The notes beneath the pieces are model-generated. The model was not told the DNA's origin. It saw only the letters and a program-made list of their open reading frames with translations, and searched no databases. The position numbers were made by a program, and so were the translations under genes. Below, piece after piece: positions 58,815 through 64,000 of a stretch of DNA of 64,000 nt; positions within the stretch are counted from its first letter, which is position 1, and each line of letters begins with the position of its first letter. Location of the stretch: contig NC_090176.1 of NCBI RefSeq assembly GCF_024679245.1, positions 47,135,086 through 47,199,085 on the forward strand. Direction: 5' to 3'. The DNA comes from Pseudorasbora parva. Lineage: Eukaryota; Chordata; Actinopteri; Cypriniformes; Gobionidae.

Positions 58815-58818
58815 TTAA

Positions 58819-59157
58819 GTTCTGATTCCTCTTTTATTTAGAATCAGAAAAAAATCTCCATTTGCTCTCAGTTTAATCTCATTGCACTCAAAAAGAAAAA
58901 TCCACAAGTCAACTCCACTCAGCAGCATTTTTTTTTTTATGTGGGTAATTGATTATTTGGACTGTTGGTTTATTTAAATGAATTTACAAATTAAACTATT
59001 TTTGCACTCTACGAATGCCACTAAACTACACCAATAATCTAATTGATTTCCAGTGTTATTTTTCAGTTATACAGCCATGAAATTAGCACTAATAAAGGAC
59101 TGCTGGAAAACTTCATATCCAAAGCTGCTCATCCAGTACAGATAATGATAGACATTT
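58819..59157. other. Unrecognised DNA
   Basis: AT-rich, no recognisable feature. Confidence 0.3.
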
Positions 59158-59595
59158 AGGGCCAGATTTACTAAATAGGGTAAATTAGTGCGAGGGCACA
59201 ATTTCATAAAAGCGCCGATGGGAGTGGAAAGTTCTGCTCATAATCTACTGACGACACAAATTAAAAGCACACAGACAGCCGGATAATTTCCATAACGACC
59301 AACACAATCTACCAAAAGCAGCACAAGATAGCATCTGGTTTAAGACATTTGTTTTTTGGGCGGTAAATAATGGCACAAATACCAGTCATCAGACTAGCAC
59401 AAACCTTAGTAAATCACCTTGTGTTACTCATTTAAATACTCTCCTCCCAAAAATACTGCTTCTGAAAGGGAAACTCCTACAAATGCATATACAATAAGAT
59501 CATAAGAGCCGCAACAAACTAGTATTCTGATCTAATGACTAATCGACTAATGTGGATTACTTATATAGGCTTTGGATGATTATTCCACTTTTGTA
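59158..59595. repeat. Two DNA-element fragments
   Basis: 59158 onward starts GGGCCAGATTTACTAAATAG, a known type of fish MITE end, running to about 59470. 59507-59595 reads GAGCCGCAACAAACTAGTAT and ACTAATCGACTAATGTGG, a fragment of the hAT family found complete at 40267. Confidence 0.5.
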
Positions 59596-61799
59596 ATTAC
59601 CGTAGTTACAATATGGAGTATTTTCTATTAAGCTTTCACTCACATTGTTATTCTAAGCATTTTCTCTATGCTATCAGACTTCATCCTTCAAAAATCTCAT
59701 CTTCACTGCACAGACTTAGAAAAAGAATAAAAAAATCTCCCCACTGGGGAACATGAGATTAGAGATATAACAGCCGGTTTTATCCGATAACATCAAATCA
59801 GAATTGCAACCTGGAGATTATCACGGCTACACCAGCAGGCAAAATACGGTGTGCTTAGTTGGTTTTTATTTTCCCTCTATACAAATCATAACTGGATTAG
59901 GACAACTGCGTCTCTTTGTCTTTTATCTCTCATCTCCGTCAGCCTCTTGTCATTATTTTATTTCATGTATTTTTAGCTGTGATAGTTCAAAGGCTCCACA
60001 CTGACACATCTGTCATCACTCACATCCGTTAGAGGGTAACAAAGTGACACCGTTCCTTCGTGAGGAATCCGGGATGGAAGCGCTGCACCCAACTGCAAGA
60101 TCATCCGGGCGAAACATGCCGTTTGATCAGAGGCAGAATTGCTCTCCATACCTTTGCACCGTAAAGTGACTCGACAGTGGCACGCTGACCTGCTTCGTGT
60201 TCCAGCTCTCTGGATAAATAATCTGGCTCCCTGGCTCCTCTGGCGCTACAGAGATCCGCACACTCCGCGCATTTAACAACACGCCCACACGAACGAGCTC
60301 TCGAAGAGCCTCTGTTTAGAAGGTCGGCGTCCTGGGGATTTGCTCCGCGGAGAAGAATATGGTGATATTCTCCACGTGGGATGTTTCTTCTGACTGATGT
60401 GTCCAGATGCTGTCAGTTCCTGCAGCAGCAGGAAATAAAGCGGTGGATAGCGAAAGCACTCAAACTGAACTGTTAGCAGCAGGAGGAAAAACAACCAAAT
60501 GAAGGAAATCTAATGGAACAAATCTGTACAGAATTTAGGCAACATCTCTGAGGGACTGCAAGCTACATTAGCCAGGGAATACTCAGGCAGATGGTAACAA
60601 AACTGCCAAAATGTGCTCAGATTTGGAGAAGAGTGAGGCTAAAAAGTAGAGAAAAAAAGAAAGTCTCTCTCGTCTTGCATTGCATTGTTTGCGGGATGAT
60701 GAGACATGTTGCAAGCTAGACAGCTAAACCATGAAAAGATATATTTTCTTCTTCCATGATTCAGACACTGCAAATCACCTTCTTTCAAAGTGAATCACAA
60801 AAAAAAAAAAAAACTCAAGAACGAATCATATTTCATTAAAATAAAAAATATTCTGCATACAGAAAAATATTATATTTTTAAAACCATTTTTTATTTGCTG
60901 TGACATTATTTATACAACAATTAAGCTCATTTTCCTTATCACTGTCATTTCAATTATTTATCATTTATTCATCAGATTATCATTAAATTATGTTATAATA
61001 TGTGATATAATTCAAAGGATTATTTAGAAGGAAATATGCTAAACTGTTACAAAGTATCTGCACAATGCAAAAAGAAAAAAGAAAGAAAGAATTTTTAAAT
61101 AAAACTAGATTTTATTTTGCATAAAATAAAACCATGCCATATTTATTTTTCCTTTATGTAAATCAATCAATCAATCAAGGAAGAAATATTAATTAATGAA
61201 CGAATCAGTCAATCAAATAACGTATTATATTAAAACATTGTTTGCTTACCTTAACATTTAAAATAAATAAAAATAAATAATATAAAATTATTTATTTTTA
61301 GCTTAAGTAAATAATTATATTCTATTTTTTAATACTGTCTCATATCGCAATAGTAGTAGTAATTAGCAAACGATGAGCTGATTTCCTAAAAAATTTTGTT
61401 TGTCAAAAATCAAAGTTTGTCTCAAATGATTGTGTGTTTGTTTAAGCATCCCAACCAGCCTGAAACATCCAGTCCCTCAACCATTACTGTTTGTTGGGTG
61501 TGTGATCTGTATGCCCGACTAATGGCGGATGAGGCCAGTTTCCATGAAAACATCATTTATGCAGCGTCATTTGGTGAAGCTAGCAGGCCAGGAATTACAC
61601 TCTTCAGCTTTGAAAAAAATAAAAACAAAACTTACATTGCTTCTTGTTCAGGCAGCATTAAAAGCATCTACTCTACAAAGTCTTTTCAAACCCTGGTACA
61701 TTATCACTGAGTGGCTGAGACATTATTTAGTCTGCCGTGCGCGATACAGGCCAATCCAATATACTTTTGTTAGGTGATGTTCCGCAGAAAAAAAAAAGA
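59596..61799. other. Repeat-poor DNA, then AT-rich DNA
   Basis: 59990-60520 is GC-richer and shows no repeat family or coding motif. 60790-61400 is AT-rich with a short (AATC)n run near 61161. Frames up to 104 codons lack motifs. Confidence 0.35.
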
Positions 61800-61955
61800 G
61801 CATAAAGGGGTTAGTGGTTCAAACCCAGGCTGTGAAATATTATTGACGTACCCTGCAGCAAACAAGGCGTTTAATCTGAACTGCTTCAGTAGATATCCAT
61901 TTACACAAATGGGCAAAAATGTAATCCTTTGCCTTGGATAAGAGCTTCACTTACT
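61800..61955 (+). mobile_element. tRNA-derived SINE fragment
   Basis: GGTTCAAACCCAGGCTGTGA carries a B-box-like core (GGTTCAAACCC), followed by ACCCTGCAGCAAACAAGGCG and, at the 3' end, CCTTTGCCTTGGATAAGAGC, which resembles the TTTGGATAAAAGCGTCTGC end of fish tRNA SINEs. The A box is poorly preserved. Confidence 0.6.
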
Positions 61956-62287
61956 GAGAGCAAAGAGAGGGGGTGACGTGAAAGTAAAAACAGCATTATG
62001 CCCTGAGTGTGTGGCCCTGGCATTGTAAAAGCCTCTCATGCATTCAGGTAGAGTTTTTCTTGCCGACGCAGGGCTGGTGTGACTCAGTTCAGAGAGGTCG
62101 AATCACTTCCATGCATTTACTGCAAGACAAACATGAATAGATGAATATCATTTGGCTCTGAAATGCCTTTTCTTCCAACTCAGTTAAAACATTAATGGGT
62201 TTACTCACATTTCTATACTACTAGTGGCAATAAAATAGTATTACAGTCTGGCTATGACATAACATTGACAACATTTGGAAGCAATAT

Positions 62288-62432
62288 ACACTGCCATTCA
62301 AACTTTGTTTTAAAAACGTAATACTTTTATTCAGAGGCATACATTTTTTCAGCATCACTTTTATTGTCTTTTTTCACATTAGTCCTGCTTTTACGGTGTT
62401 TTTGGCCCAATTAATGCAGCCTTGGCTTTTTT
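62288..62432 (+). repeat. Family Y, internally deleted
   Basis: ATACACTGCCATTCAAACTT at the left and CCCAATTAATGCAGCCTTGG near the right are family Y landmarks that lie several hundred bases apart in fuller copies. Confidence 0.5.
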
Positions 62433-62649
62433 GGGAGTGTGTGTGTGCCTGTAATTAGCCTGACAAGCCTGACCCACATCAAGATGTTTGGTCTGGAAAC
62501 TCCCCATTGGCAGGGCTCAATCCCAATTGTCATTCCCGATAAACGGTTGTCTTTCAAACTCCCTCTGCACGCAATTTGATAGCGCTACAGCCAACCAGAG
62601 CAACAAAGAAGGTGAAGCAGCCCAGAGTTTGGTTCTCCAGCTCAGAAGC

Positions 62650-63110
62650 TAACGGAGAGTTGCTAGACTACCCTGGCTGCAAATTAAATGAATCGCAGCC
62701 AGCATCCAGTAGAGGAGGAAACATTTTAAAGTGTCTGAGAAAGACTAAAATGGCCATCTGCAGACTGTGTTCTGCTGAATTGTCTAGAGGGGGTTCATCT
62801 GCAGAAACGTACAGCAATACAAGTTTAATTTATCATTTAAAAATCAAGACACCTGAAACAGCATGCAGAGTACGAGAAAGGCATGATGGCAGCAGCAGCG
62901 AAAAGGAAAGTTCCTTCTCCCAGGCAATATTTAAATATTTAACGATTACGATCCTGGGTGTTTGTCTGCTCCATGAACAAACGCCGACAGCAAAATAATT
63001 TAATGCTGCATCTCACGTCATCAATGAGAAGAGGAAATCGACTTTCATGTGAGAAAGCAGAGAAGCTCATTTTCATGAAGAACCTGCCACTTTTCCTCGA
63101 AGTAGGTGAC
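62650..63110 (+). pseudogene. hAT (ZBED-type) transposase deletion derivative
   Basis: The upstream frame (62576-62998) contains AICRLCSAELSRGG, AETYSNTSLIYHLKIKTPE: a BED zinc finger with C-x2-C and the first His, but the last zinc-binding residue is Thr where His is expected. The downstream frame (62958-63176) contains RGNRLSCEKAEKLIFMKNL and PLF, the conserved end of the hAT dimerisation domain (KRNRLxPExAExLIFLxxNLPLF). The catalytic middle of the transposase is missing and the two pieces are in different frames. Confidence 0.75.
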
Positions 63111-63236
63111 TTATGCATAGTACAATTATTCATTTGTTTTGCACTCTTTTCAATGCCATTTTTTGCTTTTAGGTGATTTAGGCGTATGGTGTTACATTCT
63201 TTCAGCAGTCAGTAATAGCCCTAATATAGACTATTC

Positions 63237-63424
63237 ACGTTCACCCATTCATACACCGACGGCAGTGTCAGCCATGTAAGGCACCATCCAGCTCGTCGGG
63301 AGCAGCTGGGGTGAGGTGTGTTGCTCATGGACACCTCGACACTTGCTCAGGTGGAACCGGGGATTGAACCACCAACCTTTCGGTTTGTAGACAACCTACA
63401 TGAACCACTGAACCACTGCCGCCC
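63237..63424 (-). mobile_element. tRNA-derived SINE, minus strand
   Basis: On the minus strand it opens GGGCGGCAGTGGTTCAGTGG (A-box-like TGGTTCAGTGGTT), then GGTTGGTGGTTCAATCCCCG (B box GGTTCAATCCC), then GTCGAGGTGTCCATGAGCAA and GAGCTGGATGGTGCCTTACA. This order is a widespread fish tRNA SINE. Its 3' LINE-like tail is missing. Confidence 0.75.
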
Positions 63425-64000
63425 ACCGAGTTTTACTCTAAACTCGACAGTTGAGCATCCTTCGCCTTGTTGTTCTGTGTAAGAAGCAGCATCATTTCAT
63501 AGTATTCTATGCAGTGATACAAGGCTGACAGATATTAATGAAGTATAAATATACTTTATCATCATGAAAATACCCAAAAGGCTTGAGGAACTCAGATATA
63601 AGAAAAATATTTTGTTGTAGTTGTGTGTTTATTAGTGATTTTTTAATCAGTGTGTTTCAGTGTTCTGTTTCAGGGTATATACAGCAATCCTTAAGTTAAA
63701 TTTACTACTTTTTAATACCTTTTTTACTACCTTTAGAATATTTTTTAAAACCATCACGACACTGAATTGTGAAGTGTTAATCAGCGACCTTTCTATTATT
63801 TACATAGATTTTGACATATATAACATACAAAAAAGAATAGATTTAGAATCGACACAAGGAGGAAATCTGTTATAAGTTATCGTTCAGACACAGTAAAATA
63901 GATCTCAACATTCACAGAGGTTGGTTAAGGAGAAGCATTACTGCACACACATCTGATTTCAATTAATAATTGGTAATTCAGCAATTAAATTATTTAGTGT
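63425..64000. other. No recognisable feature
   Basis: AT-rich DNA to the end of the window; a 71-codon frame at 63660-63875 is chance-like. Confidence 0.3.

Overview
The window looks like nuclear DNA of a teleost fish, most likely a cyprinid (carp, goldfish or zebrafish group). The basis is the set of interspersed repeats I recognise by eye: the 'TTAA-AGGGATAGTTCACCC' family, the 'AAGGATCATGTGACACTGAAG' family, several Tc1-like and hAT elements, tRNA-derived SINEs and long CT/GA/GT microsatellites. The species call is inference from remembered repeat families; no search was run.

I find no intact host gene. Every open frame is short (140 codons or fewer) and is either chance, a simple-repeat artefact or part of a decayed transposon. 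The window is best read as intergenic DNA or one very large intron. The recognisable protein-coding remnants are all mobile: three unrelated Tc1-like transposases (1.2-2.1 kb, 4.0-4.5 kb and 28.7-29.2 kb), a pogo-like helix-turn-helix piece (15.5 kb), a THAP-domain piece (17.5 kb), two BED-finger hAT transposase remnants (7.1 kb and 62.7-63.1 kb) and an L1-type LINE C-terminus (26.6 kb).

Layout: 0-9 kb holds Tc1, hAT and LINE remnants with a (GA)66 and a (GCAAG)25 tract. 9-14.9 kb holds common interspersed repeats, a (CT) tract and a diverged direct duplication. 15-22.3 kb is a transposon cluster: pogo nested in an older repeat, a THAP element, a TTAA-type element and a hAT element with an 8-bp target duplication. 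22.3-29 kb is mostly unrecognised DNA with LINE and Tc1 fragments. 29-36 kb is heavily nested and includes a three-layer nest at 33.6-35.9 kb. 36-40 kb is mostly unrecognised. 40-54.5 kb holds at least nine inverted-repeat DNA transposons, several nested. 54.5-64 kb is mixed unrecognised DNA, two abutting TTAA-type elements, two SINEs and a BED-finger hAT deletion derivative.

The main biological story is nested insertion of non-autonomous DNA transposons. Many unrelated-looking families end in the same way, a TTAA target followed by AGG or AGN, as expected of the Kolobok/piggyBac-like TTAA group. Four hAT elements can be delimited to the base from their 8-bp target duplications.
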